64,000 nt of DNA from Phycisphaerae bacterium (GTDB lineage Bacteria; Chloroflexota; Anaerolineae; 4572-78; J111): assembly GCA_028285035.1 (NCBI GenBank), contig JANQQF010000106.1:62001-126000 (forward strand). Direction: 5' to 3'. The translations under genes and the position numbers were made by a program. Positions 16,739 to 25,549 of this stretch are shown piece by piece; within the stretch, counting starts at the first letter, position 1; every line of letters starts with the position of its first letter. Below the pieces are notes generated by a model. The model was not told the DNA's origin. It did no database searches and saw nothing but the letters and a program-made list of their open reading frames with translations.

Positions 16739-18034
16739 ATGAATAAATCAACATCTTTCAAAGCAATCGGGGGACGATTGCTGCTAATTGCATTTGGCCT
16801 TTGCTTTCCAATTTTTTTGCTCGAAATCGGTGTCCGTCTCATTGGTATCGCCCCACCGCCAGCCCCTAACCCAGCGATCTGGGCCCCACATCCTTTGTTT
16901 GGGTGGTGGCATATTCCATACAGCGGCGGCACTTTTAACAGTGACTTTAATGAATTTTCTGCTGAAGTTCGCATCAACGCCCGAGGATTACGGGATCGAG
17001 AAATCGGCTACGACAACCCCGACGGGGCATTCCGCATTTTGTCGTTGGCTGACTCATTTGGCGAGGCATTGCAGGTTGACTTAGCTGATACCTACCATAA
17101 ACAGCTAGAACAAAAGCTGATAGATGAATTGAATCGCCCCGTTGAAGTCATCAACGCCGGAGTTGGCGGGTGGGGCACTGACCAGGAGGCCATCTTTTAT
17201 GTGGCTGAGGGCTTCCGCTATGAACCTGACATCGTTTTGCTCGCCTTTTTTATTCGCAATGATGTGGTGAACAATTATGGGCCTTTAGAAATCGCTCGAA
17301 ATGGGGGAAACCAACAAAAAGAGTTTTTCACCCTGTCGCCAGATGGCACCCTGATTCCCCCGCCTGTTGAAGAAATAGCCAATGCCGAAGCCCAACCCAT
17401 TGAAACGATTTCTCCGGAGTTAGCCGCCTCAGACGACAGTGATCCCATTCTGTTGGATGTGGCTGATATCTTGTGGCGCACATCGGCCCTGTATCGGGTG
17501 GTGATGCCCAACTTACGCAACATTCCAGGCGTTGTTCAGATACTTGGACCAAGCGGCATTTTAGGAGGTGAGGCTGTCGTCAGAGCCAATCACCCTAGCA
17601 TCCCCATCCCCTTCTTCGTTTATCAAGACCCACCCAATGAAGATTTTGAAGCAGCTTGGTCTCTCACCGAAGCCATTCTTTTGCAGTTTCGCGATGAAGT
17701 TGTCAGCAAAGGAAGCGAATTCGCCGTTGTCATCGTTGGGGCACCCGAGCAGTTAAATCCAAGGGAACTGGCGAACCTAATGCAAGATCAACCTAACATC
17801 AATTGGGATGTCGAGGCTCCAAATGCTCGGCTCACCGCTTTTTTGGCTGAAAATAATATTCCACACCTTGATTTATTGCCCATATTTCAAGAAGCATCAC
17901 AGGCTCCAAATGCTCCACCACTCCATTTTCAACAAGACCAGCACTGGACTCCAGCAGGCCACAAATTAGCGGCCGAGTCATTACTAGAATTTCTATCAAA
18001 TGAGTTTGGCTCCACTTTGACAGTATCAGAATAA
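16739..18034 (+). CDS. SGNH/GDSL hydrolase family protein, membrane-anchored
   Basis: Predicted extracytoplasmic esterase or acetyl-transfer-type hydrolase, 431 residues from ATG 16739 (a TTG two codons upstream is less likely). Residues about 10-35 form an N-terminal membrane anchor. SGNH blocks: block I LSLADSFGEA with the nucleophile Ser near residue 102, the GVGGWGTDQE Gly block, FFIRND with the Asn block, and a late DQHWTPAGHK with the Asp/His pair. This arrangement resembles AlgX/AlgJ- and DltD-like proteins acting on cell-surface polysaccharide. The adjacent divergent polysaccharide deacetylase supports a role in surface glycan acetylation or deacetylation. Confidence 0.82.
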   Translation: MNKSTSFKAIGGRLLLIAFGLCFPIFLLEIGVRLIGIAPPPAPNPAIWAPHPLFGWWHIPYSGGTFNSDFNEFSAEVRINARGLRDREIGYDNPDGAFRILSLADSFGEALQVDLADTYHKQLEQKLIDELNRPVEVINAGVGGWGTDQEAIFYVAEGFRYEPDIVLLAFFIRNDVVNNYGPLEIARNGGNQQKEFFTLSPDGTLIPPPVEEIANAEAQPIETISPELAASDDSDPILLDVADILWRTSALYRVVMPNLRNIPGVVQILGPSGILGGEAVVRANHPSIPIPFFVYQDPPNEDFEAAWSLTEAILLQFRDEVVSKGSEFAVVIVGAPEQLNPRELANLMQDQPNINWDVEAPNARLTAFLAENNIPHLDLLPIFQEASQAPNAPPLHFQQDQHWTPAGHKLAAESLLEFLSNEFGSTLTVSE

Positions 18035-18274
18035 ATTACGCTCACCACCAAATTCTATCAAGAATAGTCACTGCCGCTGCATAGAAATGGCATTTAAATA
18101 GCGATTGCCCTGTTTATGCACGGGATTTGTAGCATCTTAGTACTGTTTGAAAAAACCATATCTATGATAGAATATTAAGGAGGTAGGTGGGATTTCAAAT
18201 TGATTGCTGTTTCATTTACTGCAAATCCAAGGTATAATTAACGTACCGATTAATTAAGCCAAGTTGGGACAATT

Positions 18275-19825
18275 ATGTCAACTACTAATTTATTAATTTT
18301 ATTAGGGCTGGGTGTTGTATTCTTTCTTGTTCTTATTCTCGTCGTCGGCTTGTTCATCTGGCGACGGAGACGAAGCCGCCAGGGTGAAGAAACGACTACG
18401 CCGGAAGAAGCAACTACAGAACGTCGTCTACAGCGCCTAACCAGTACAAATGGGACTGAAGAAGCGATTGAGGAGAGTGAGCCAGAAGCTGTGCCAGAAA
18501 TGGAGCTAGCCTCAGCCGCCACCTCGTCGCCGACACCTCAACCAACCCTCCCAACTGAAACACCACTCCCCATTTCAGAACTAGATCACCCCGAGGGTGA
18601 AAAAATAAACATACTTGTTGTCGATGACAACCCAGGCACCCGAGACAACGTCAGTCGCTTGCTCTACTTTGAAAATGATATGGAAGTGATTGGTCAGGCC
18701 ACAAATGGCCGCCACGGGATTGAGATGGCCGAGGATTTACGGCCTCATATTGTCCTGATGGATATCAATATGCCTGATATGGATGGAATTACAGCCACAG
18801 GTAAGATGTCTGTGCAAACACCATATAGTCAAGTTATCATTATGTCTGTTCAGGCTGAGCAGCACTACATGAAACAGGCGATGGCGGCTGGCGCGCGCGA
18901 TTTCCAACCCAAACCGTTTACGGCCGAGGAATTAGTTGGGACCATTCGCCGGGTATATGAAATTGGCAAGCCTATCTATCGCCAAATCGAGGCGATGGAA
19001 AATATTGATCCACAGCTAGCCGCGCAAGCTCAGGCGGCACAAGCTGGTCAGAACGATGTAGGGGGTGCACCTGTTATTGCCGTTTACAGTGCAAAAGGGG
19101 GCATTGGTACCTCAACCATTGCAGTCAATTTAGCCGCCGCCCTCCAACAACAACAAGGCGAAATCGCCTTAGTGGACGCAGATTACCAGTTTGGGGATAT
19201 TTCAGTCCATCTTAACACGCGCCCCGCCCGAACCGTACATGATGCCGTTCACGAGGGGACCATTGATGTTGAGCTACTCCCAGAAGTCATGCTGCCGCAT
19301 AACTCTGGGCTAAAACTGCTTCTGGCCCCAGCCTCACCAGAAATAGCGGATGAGATTACCCCTGATATGGGTCCCAAGGTCCTGAAGGAGTTAAAGAAGC
19401 ATTTTAAGGCTGTTATTGTTGATACCTCAACCCATCTCGGTGATAGAACACTGAATGTCTTGGATACAGCCGACTATATTCTTTTTGTAGTAACCCCAGA
19501 ATTGCCATCAATAAAAAGCACAAAACTATTCCTTGAGCTGACCCAACAATTGGAATGGGACCCTGAGCGAATTTTAGTTGTCATGAATCGGGCTAACTTA
19601 CCTGGCGGCATTCCTCCCGCAAAAATTGAACAAGCCCTCAATTTATCTGAGTCGTACCCCATCCCTTATGATCCCCGCATTCACGCAGCAATCAATAAAG
19701 GGGTCGCCGTAACGCTCCAAGACTCAAGCGCCCCTTCGGCGAAGGCTCTCCATCATTTGGCCAGCACCATTTGGGAAATCGTTAACACGGACGAGTCTAC
19801 GCCCGAAATGGCAGCAGCCATGTAG
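18275..19825 (+). CDS. CpaE-like protein: TM helix, receiver domain and MinD/ParA-type ATPase
   Basis: 516 residues. Residues 5-28 are a transmembrane helix followed by RRRRSR, so the rest is cytoplasmic. Residues about 110-230 are a receiver domain (VVDDN, LMDINMPDMDG with phosphoacceptor Asp163, FQPKPF with the conserved Lys). Residues about 265-505 are a P-loop ATPase of the MinD/ParA class with deviant Walker A SAKGGIGTST (Lys274) and VDADYQFGD. This architecture matches CpaE/TadZ, which localises Tad/Flp pilus assembly, except for the added membrane anchor. No other Tad genes are in the window, so the partner is unknown. A strong terminator follows. A possible -10 TATAAT lies at 18233-18238. 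Confidence 0.85.
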   Translation: MSTTNLLILLGLGVVFFLVLILVVGLFIWRRRRSRQGEETTTPEEATTERRLQRLTSTNGTEEAIEESEPEAVPEMELASAATSSPTPQPTLPTETPLPISELDHPEGEKINILVVDDNPGTRDNVSRLLYFENDMEVIGQATNGRHGIEMAEDLRPHIVLMDINMPDMDGITATGKMSVQTPYSQVIIMSVQAEQHYMKQAMAAGARDFQPKPFTAEELVGTIRRVYEIGKPIYRQIEAMENIDPQLAAQAQAAQAGQNDVGGAPVIAVYSAKGGIGTSTIAVNLAAALQQQQGEIALVDADYQFGDISVHLNTRPARTVHDAVHEGTIDVELLPEVMLPHNSGLKLLLAPASPEIADEITPDMGPKVLKELKKHFKAVIVDTSTHLGDRTLNVLDTADYILFVVTPELPSIKSTKLFLELTQQLEWDPERILVVMNRANLPGGIPPAKIEQALNLSESYPIPYDPRIHAAINKGVAVTLQDSSAPSAKALHHLASTIWEIVNTDESTPEMAAAM

Positions 19826-19883
19826 CCATCATATAACATTTCACTTTCCTTTGCTCAAAGCATTGCTTAACGCTAAGATATAG

Positions 19884-19915
19884 ACCTATCGATGATTGAT
19901 CGATAGGTTTTTTAT
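19884..19915 (+). terminator. rho-independent terminator after cpaE-like gene
   Basis: Perfect 10-bp stem ACCTATCGAT/ATCGATAGGT with a 5-nt loop, followed by a T-rich tract. Confidence 0.85.
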
Positions 19916-19959
19916 TTTTGAGACCTTTCTGCCAAATACGTTATCCCGAGGAAATATTT

Positions 19960-21129
19960 GTGAGTACAAACATACCGGAGCGTTTTCAGGATATGGTGGC
20001 CCCAATGCAGGTAAGCCATCAGGAGATTGAACGCTTGTTAACAAAAAAGGGGCTTGCCATTGAATCTTACCCAAACCTTGACTCAATGGGACAATCAACA
20101 GGTGTGGCGGCGGCCAAGGCCTACCCCATTCAAGGCATTTTGAAATATCACGGTATGAGCGACTGGCAATGGCGCATCAGTCACCTACCCAGCATTTCAT
20201 TGAATAATGACGCGGCTCATACGATTACACGAGTCGAATTCGATCCAAATTTATCTGAGGACCAAGCCATAATTGGAAATACACCCGCCCAAGGGCGTGA
20301 ACTTGAACGGGTGCAACAAATTTTGCACGTTGTCCGAAATTTAGCAGGCATTTCGACACCGGCCCGCGTGACCTCGCAAAATTTTGTTCGTGCCAGCCAA
20401 ACTGGCAAAGGGTTAGGCACCAGCGCCTCAGCCTCAGCCGCCCTAGCTCTGGCCACTATTGCCGCTACCTTCGGCCCCAAAATTGCTCAAAATCGGCGGC
20501 TCGTCAGTTGTATCGCTCGTCTTCTGGCTGGGTCGGGAGGTCGTAGCGCAGCAGGTGGGGTTTCATTGTGGCTGTCTTATCCGGGTATCGGACACGAGGA
20601 CAGCTACTCTATCCGGCTTGACCAAAAGAATGAACTGGCTGACGTGCGCCTGATCACCATTCCCCTCAATTCCCGCATCGGCTTAAAGACGGAAGTGGCC
20701 CATGAGGATGCGCCAAACAGCCCCTTCTTTAAAACGTGGATGATGAACCGGCAAGCTGAGATTGTTGAGTGTGTTAACGCTATTCAAGCAAGCGACTGGG
20801 AAACGGTTGGTCAATTGGCCGAACTCGATAGTATTCAACTGCACGGCGTGACGATGTCGGGCAGTCGATCTAATAAAATCTTTGCCTGGGAACCGGAAAA
20901 CATTAGGCTATTTCGCATGTGCAATGAGTTGCGCAGTGATGGTATTCCTGTTTACTTTTCAACCGACACCGGCCCAACTGTTGTCTTAATCACCCATAAA
21001 GATTATCTAGCCGCTGTCACAGCAAAAATACATTCGCTTAACTCCCAATTTGAGGTTGTTCAAGGTGAAATCGCCGGACCAGCCCAATTACTTGACCTGG
21101 ACGAAGCAAAAACCGAATTAGGCTTATAG
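19960..21129 (+). CDS. diphosphomevalonate/phosphomevalonate decarboxylase family protein
   Basis: GHMP-superfamily ATP-dependent decarboxylase of the mevalonate route to isopentenyl units. The GTG at 19960 is chosen because GAGGAA (19948-19953) lies 6 nt upstream; product 389 residues. The core signature is visible: ILKYHGMSDWQWRISHLPSIS (equivalent to IKYWGK...LP...S, shown in pieces), GLGTSASASAALALA as the ATP loop, GSGGRSAAGG with the conserved Arg, and STDTGPTVVL with the catalytic Asp. About 55 residues precede the core, more than in the yeast-type enzyme. Chloroflexota such as Roseiflexus are known to use a phosphomevalonate decarboxylase plus isopentenyl phosphate kinase, so monophosphate specificity is plausible but not readable here. 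Confidence 0.85.
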   Translation: MSTNIPERFQDMVAPMQVSHQEIERLLTKKGLAIESYPNLDSMGQSTGVAAAKAYPIQGILKYHGMSDWQWRISHLPSISLNNDAAHTITRVEFDPNLSEDQAIIGNTPAQGRELERVQQILHVVRNLAGISTPARVTSQNFVRASQTGKGLGTSASASAALALATIAATFGPKIAQNRRLVSCIARLLAGSGGRSAAGGVSLWLSYPGIGHEDSYSIRLDQKNELADVRLITIPLNSRIGLKTEVAHEDAPNSPFFKTWMMNRQAEIVECVNAIQASDWETVGQLAELDSIQLHGVTMSGSRSNKIFAWEPENIRLFRMCNELRSDGIPVYFSTDTGPTVVLITHKDYLAAVTAKIHSLNSQFEVVQGEIAGPAQLLDLDEAKTELGL

Positions 21130-21136
21130 GGACATA

Positions 21137-21601
21137 ATGTCAGATAACCTATCAATCACCGTTGAAAGTCCCTACAATCCTGATGGGATGGCTTTGATCC
21201 AGGCGCTGGATAAAGATTTGCTAGACCGTTATCCATCCGAAAATGTGTATATTTTGGATCTGAGCAAAATTGATGGGGAAACGGGCATTTTTTTGGTCGC
21301 GAGGATTGATAACAAGCCAGTCGGTTGTGGAGCCGTGTGTCAGTTAGAAGCAGGCGTTGGCGAAATCAAACGGGTTTTTGTCATTCCGGAAATGCGAGGT
21401 CAGGGCCTCTCTAAAAAAATAATGCAGGTGTTGGAAACAAAGGCCCTTGCGCTAGGCTATACGACATTACGGTTGGAAAGCGGCGACCGGCAGCCTGAGG
21501 CCAATGGTTTATACAAAAAATTAGGCTATCTTCAGATTCCAAACTTTGGTGAGTATGTTGGTGACCCCCATAGCGTTTGTATGGAGAAGAAGTTGGGGTG
21601 A
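21137..21601 (+). CDS. GNAT family N-acetyltransferase
   Basis: Acetyl-CoA-dependent N-acetyltransferase, 154 residues, cytosolic. The acetyl-CoA motif A is IKRVFVIPEMRGQGLSKKIM (R/Q-x-x-G-x-G/A pattern) near residues 77-97, followed by LRLESGDRQPEANGLYKKLGY, the usual C-terminal beta-alpha unit. Substrate unknown. It starts 7 bp after the mevalonate-pathway decarboxylase gene and is probably cotranscribed with it. Confidence 0.88.
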   Translation: MSDNLSITVESPYNPDGMALIQALDKDLLDRYPSENVYILDLSKIDGETGIFLVARIDNKPVGCGAVCQLEAGVGEIKRVFVIPEMRGQGLSKKIMQVLETKALALGYTTLRLESGDRQPEANGLYKKLGYLQIPNFGEYVGDPHSVCMEKKLG

Positions 21602-21656
21602 GCATAGATGTGACGATGTCATTCAAATGTATGTTAGGCTAGCTCAAAATTTCACC

Positions 21657-23360
21657 TTATTCAACAACTCTCGCTATTGCCAATTGCCCTAGAATATGAA
21701 AACTAAGATACTGACCATCAAACGACCACTGAAGATTCATTATTCGTTGCCCCCCACTTTCTGTCAATTTCGTAATTTTCATTTCGGGTATTGTTAGAAT
21801 AACAAAGTTATTTTGTTCATCAAAATAGGCTAATCTTTCTCCATTTGGTGACCAAAGAGGCAATCTCATAGACGCAGGAATTCTATAAACAATCTCACCA
21901 ATTCCAGTGTCAAATATGTTAAGATTTTTGTTCTCATTTTCGGGAGAACCTTCAGAACTAGAAGCACTATCAAAAAAACTTACATAGTGGCTATTGGGTG
22001 AAAATGTAACACCAAAACTTTGATCAGAAAAGTTAGTGCCATAATTTGATACAATTGATGAAGAGAAAATATTTTGCTTGGTTTCAACGTCAAGAATATG
22101 TAGATAGCGTGGTAACTCCGCATACATCTTTAAGGGTATGGGTTCGTTTTTGTTGGGATATGAGTGTGATTTATTGAATGTCAGATAAGCTAATAGAGAA
22201 CCATCGGATGAAAATCGTCCTCCAAAACTGTCGACCTGCGTTACCACTTCATTAGTGTCTACATCCCACAAAATCAATTTATATGTTGGTAAATTTTCAT
22301 CACCATTTTCGAAAACAGATACGCGGAGAAGCATCTTATTTGTACTTGGTAACCAACCCTCAAACTCGATGCTATACCTCCCCAGCGGAAGATCAAGTTT
22401 GGGATATTTTTTTATATCAAGGGCATTAAAATAATTCATCTTATCTATTGCTAGATTAGTCTTTGGTAAAGCTTTAGTGATAAGCTCTGGATAATGGAGG
22501 GATACAGGGACATATTTTGCATTGGGTTTATGCATACGTCCCGTGACTTCATACCAAGTTACATATTCACCTGTAGAAATATCCAATATTGTTACTTGAT
22601 AAGAACCACCGCCTGTATAACCACTATAAGCCACGGTTTGATCGCCCATCCATCCAACAAATGTCAAATTGCGATTAGGAGAATCACCAAAATTTGGACT
22701 GATATGATGAGGATTATCACCTGATGAACTCATCAGCCATAATTCACTAGAATCAGGGAAATATGACGCATATTCAGACGGCTCTTCACCAATTTCAAAT
22801 GATAAACCATTGAAAGCAATTTGCTTTCCATCAGGTGTCCAGACGACCGGCTGCCGAGAAGAGCCACAAAAAAAAGTGTCAGGCGTAATTTGAATTAGCT
22901 CAAAATAAGGAGCTTCTGCCCAAAACAATAAATCTGCCTCCCGATCAGTTTCAATCCCCTTGCAAATAACCAATAAAATTTCATTTTTAGTCGGGGACCA
23001 ATATTCTTGATAATCTCCCAATTCTATAACATCACTGACTCCCTTGATCCAAACTAACGGGGGAAGGGGTGTTGAGGTAGGAACAATCATTACTGTAGCC
23101 GATGAAGTAGCAGAAAGTTCCTGAGTAGGGAGCTTGCTTGATTGCGGCGTAGAACTTGGTGTAATTGTTACTGTGGGGATAGGCGTGTTTGTAGATCTTA
23201 TAGATGTTACAGATTCTGGTACGGTGCTTTCAGTGACTTCAGTTGAAGAAGGTGTAGAAGAAATAAGGCTATCGATTTGAGTAGAACTTGTAGGGTATGG
23301 ATTACAAGCAATACAAACAAAAAGGACAAAAATGATAAAGAAATAAAGTAGAGTTTTCAT
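21657..23360 (-). CDS. lipoprotein with TolB/WD40-like beta-propeller
   Basis: Predicted exported lipoprotein, 567 residues. A hydrophobic start ends at CIAC (residue 19), then about 75 residues rich in Ser/Thr/Pro. The rest carries repeated propeller strands such as QPVVWTPDGKQIAFNG, GRFSSDGSLLAYLT, FGVTFSPNSHYVSFFD, RLPLWSPNGERLAYFD and LQWSFDGQYLSFH, matching the PD40/TolB pattern. No enzymatic motif was seen. The sequence is AT-rich relative to its neighbours. Likely a ligand-binding or sensing surface protein; function unknown. Confidence 0.75.
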   Translation of the reverse strand: MKTLLYFFIIFVLFVCIACNPYPTSSTQIDSLISSTPSSTEVTESTVPESVTSIRSTNTPIPTVTITPSSTPQSSKLPTQELSATSSATVMIVPTSTPLPPLVWIKGVSDVIELGDYQEYWSPTKNEILLVICKGIETDREADLLFWAEAPYFELIQITPDTFFCGSSRQPVVWTPDGKQIAFNGLSFEIGEEPSEYASYFPDSSELWLMSSSGDNPHHISPNFGDSPNRNLTFVGWMGDQTVAYSGYTGGGSYQVTILDISTGEYVTWYEVTGRMHKPNAKYVPVSLHYPELITKALPKTNLAIDKMNYFNALDIKKYPKLDLPLGRYSIEFEGWLPSTNKMLLRVSVFENGDENLPTYKLILWDVDTNEVVTQVDSFGGRFSSDGSLLAYLTFNKSHSYPNKNEPIPLKMYAELPRYLHILDVETKQNIFSSSIVSNYGTNFSDQSFGVTFSPNSHYVSFFDSASSSEGSPENENKNLNIFDTGIGEIVYRIPASMRLPLWSPNGERLAYFDEQNNFVILTIPEMKITKLTESGGQRIMNLQWSFDGQYLSFHILGQLAIARVVE

Positions 23361-23572
23361 GCTTCAATAATACACTAATCCTTTGAGCTTTACCTGACAG
23401 AAAACCAATATTTTTCCCATACTGTACCGACAAATAACCCACGGTAATTCAGCTTATGTCAATTCAAAATATTATGCTTATGTAATGTCACACTCTCATT
23501 TTACTAAACTGTCTACACAAATTTGCCACTGTTAATTTTTACTGATCACCCTTTGGAGAACTACCTCTGACA

Positions 23573-24442
23573 ATGTCCCCATTCCATACCTTTATTGCCG
23601 TTTTGATCAATTTTATCTGGGGATCGATGTTTATCGCGGCCTCAATTGGTCTTGAAGAATTCCCGCCGATTTTATTCACAGGGTTGCGTTTTACCCTATT
23701 AGCAGTTGTTCTGGCTGCCTATCTAAAGGTTCCGAGAAACATAGTCAGGCCACTTTTGAAGATTGGTTTTTTGATGGGGGTTGGGTCTTATTTGACCTTG
23801 TATCTCTCGATTGCACTGGCTGAAAATACCAGTTCAATTGCGGTTTTCAGTAAACTAGAAGTACCATTTGCCCTGTTATTTGGCGTCATATTGTTAAAGG
23901 AAACAGTTGGGCCACAACGGATCGCGGGTACGGTCATTGCTCTGACTGGTGCGCTGATGATTAGCTTTGACCCTGCGGCTTTTGATGATTTAGCCGCCCT
24001 ATTTTGGATGGCCGTATCGTCGGCCTTTTCAGCCTACGCCTTGATTCTCATTCGTCAGTTAGGCAAAATACACCCATTAACAATTACAGCTTGGATATCT
24101 TTAGTTGGTGGTCCAACACTGTTGGTGACAACGTTTATTTTTGAAAGCGGACATCAGCAAGTTATTTTGGATGCAACCGTAACGGGGTGGACGGCATTGC
24201 TATATACGGCCTTTATGAGTTCAGTCGTTGCCCATTCAGGAATGTATTATTTGTTGCAACATTACCCAGTAGCCCAAGTGTCACCGTTCACACTGCTATC
24301 TTCGATTTTCGCTGTGCTGGGTGGGGTGATTTTGTTAGATGACCAGCTAACATTACCTTTAGTCTTTGGCGGTGTATTGATCCTTTTCGGTATTACCTGG
24401 ATTAACATTCGTAAAGCCAAAGCTATGCCAGTTGGCACCTGA
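23573..24442 (+). CDS. EamA/DMT family transporter
   Basis: Integral membrane permease of the drug/metabolite transporter superfamily, 289 residues with ten predicted hydrophobic helices arranged as two EamA repeats (about 5-135 and 145-280). The first repeat begins with FIWGSMFIAASIGL and ends with GVILLKETVGPQRIAGTVIALTGA, the second ends with GGVILLDDQLTLPLVFGGVLILFGI, both standard EamA signatures. Members export amino acids, nucleosides or drugs; the substrate cannot be told. TTTGGAGAA lies about 12 nt before the ATG. Confidence 0.9.
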   Translation: MSPFHTFIAVLINFIWGSMFIAASIGLEEFPPILFTGLRFTLLAVVLAAYLKVPRNIVRPLLKIGFLMGVGSYLTLYLSIALAENTSSIAVFSKLEVPFALLFGVILLKETVGPQRIAGTVIALTGALMISFDPAAFDDLAALFWMAVSSAFSAYALILIRQLGKIHPLTITAWISLVGGPTLLVTTFIFESGHQQVILDATVTGWTALLYTAFMSSVVAHSGMYYLLQHYPVAQVSPFTLLSSIFAVLGGVILLDDQLTLPLVFGGVLILFGITWINIRKAKAMPVGT

Positions 24443-24483
24443 CAAATATGTTTTTATATTGATTTGCCAGCCTTAATTTTGTT

Positions 24484-24503
24484 CCTGACATACTGTTGTC
24501 AGG
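24484..24503. promoter_or_regulatory. inverted repeat upstream of VOC gene, possible operator
   Basis: CCTGACA-N6-TGTCAGG, exact 7-bp arms, centred 85 bp before the ATG at 24579. It may be an operator or, for the preceding transporter gene (stop 24442), a weak stem-loop without a T-run. Confidence 0.4.
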
Positions 24504-24578
24504 GGTGATTTGATATAGTGGAGACAATGATCGATAACCGATCAGCCAATCAATTCACTATTATTTTTTGGAGGCAAA

Positions 24579-24944
24579 ATGTTTCAAGAAATGAATTTTC
24601 TCGGGTTAGTGGTTAAAGATGTCGCGCAAGCCACAGAGTTCTACACCAACACCTTGGGGTTTGAGGTTGATGCTGAGGCCAGCATTCCGAATGTGTACAC
24701 CCAGTTTTCAATGAAAGAGGGCGCGGTGATGGCTCTATTGGGTGGTTTTGAGCACGAAGGTATTGAGCAATCTTTTGACTCAGCTATTCGGGTCAATGAT
24801 GTTGATGCCAAATATCAAGAACTTCAGACCGCCGGCGTCGAGATGGTCAGCAGCCCACAGGATATGCCCTTCGGCCGAACCTTTTTGTTCCGCACCCCAG
24901 ATGGACATGTCCTCCGGGTTTTTAGTCCACCATCGATGAACTAG
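24579..24944 (+). CDS. VOC family protein (glyoxalase-like)
   Basis: Vicinal oxygen chelate fold protein, 121 residues with paired beta-alpha-beta-beta-beta modules: FLGLVVKDVAQATEFYTNTLGFEVD at the start and FGRTFLFRTPDGHVLRVF at the end. Such proteins include glyoxalases, dioxygenases and antibiotic-resistance proteins. The classical metal ligands are not all present, so activity is uncertain. GGAGG is well placed 6 nt before the ATG. Another VOC gene follows after a repeat-containing gap. Confidence 0.85.
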   Translation: MFQEMNFLGLVVKDVAQATEFYTNTLGFEVDAEASIPNVYTQFSMKEGAVMALLGGFEHEGIEQSFDSAIRVNDVDAKYQELQTAGVEMVSSPQDMPFGRTFLFRTPDGHVLRVFSPPSMN

Positions 24945-25040
24945 TGATAGAAGCTTAGTGCCTAACCGATCATTTTCTTGCCCAATAAGCAAGAAGTTGG
25001 AAAAAATGGTGTTTTCCTATTTGATTCTGGTCCGGCCAGG

Positions 25041-25108
25041 TTAGGGGTAGAGATTGGAGATTAAGCAGGTATCACCATATAATCTCCAATCTCCCTATCT
25101 CCATCCAA
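25041..25108. repeat. inverted heptamer repeats forming a 13-bp hairpin
   Basis: AGATTGGAGATTA (25051-25063) and TAATCTCCAATCT (25080-25092) are exact inverse complements with a 16-nt loop. Further degenerate units (TTAGGGG, CTATCTCC, ATCCAATC) flank both arms. It lies between two same-strand VOC genes; no T-run follows, so it is not a standard terminator. Confidence 0.7.
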
Positions 25109-25138
25109 TCTTTTTACAATCAGGAGGTATTCTAAATC

Positions 25139-25528
25139 ATGCCACACAAAATTGCGCTTCTAACAGTTCTCGTCGATGATGTACCAAAGATGGTTGAATT
25201 TTACAAAACGGTCTTAGGCTTCACAGTAGACATCGATATGGGGCAATATGTTGAATTTTCGGAGCAGGGTATTCGTTTTGCTGTGTGTGCCCGTTCTGTG
25301 TTGGAGGAAGCTACCGGCTATGCCGATTTTCGCACCAAGCCAAGCGGTCAAGCTTACGGGTTGGCCTTTCCCTGTGAGAGTGTTGACGTCATCGATGACG
25401 TTTATGACGAGTTGATTGTAAAGGGGGCCACACCAGTTGCTGCTCCCAAGCCAATGCCCTGGGGACAACAAACCGGCTTTTTTGCTGACCCCGAGGGCAA
25501 TGTTCACGAGTTGTTTACTGATTTATAA
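25139..25528 (+). CDS. VOC family protein (glyoxalase-like)
   Basis: Second VOC-fold protein, 129 residues, only distantly similar to the one at 24579. Begins with VLVDDVPKMVEFYKTVLGFTVDID and ends with WGQQTGFFADPEGNVHELF, the usual second-half signature with the conserved Glu. Perfect AGGAGG 11 nt before the ATG. Together with the DUF2461 gene 21 bp downstream it probably forms an operon. Function not assignable beyond the fold. Confidence 0.87.
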   Translation: MPHKIALLTVLVDDVPKMVEFYKTVLGFTVDIDMGQYVEFSEQGIRFAVCARSVLEEATGYADFRTKPSGQAYGLAFPCESVDVIDDVYDELIVKGATPVAAPKPMPWGQQTGFFADPEGNVHELFTDL

Positions 25529-25549
25529 TCTATTCTTACGGAGGACCCT

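Noticed and set aside
24579..25528. Two VOC genes as a recent tandem duplication
   Set aside because: The two proteins share only the fold signatures and differ through most positions, so they are not a recent copy pair.
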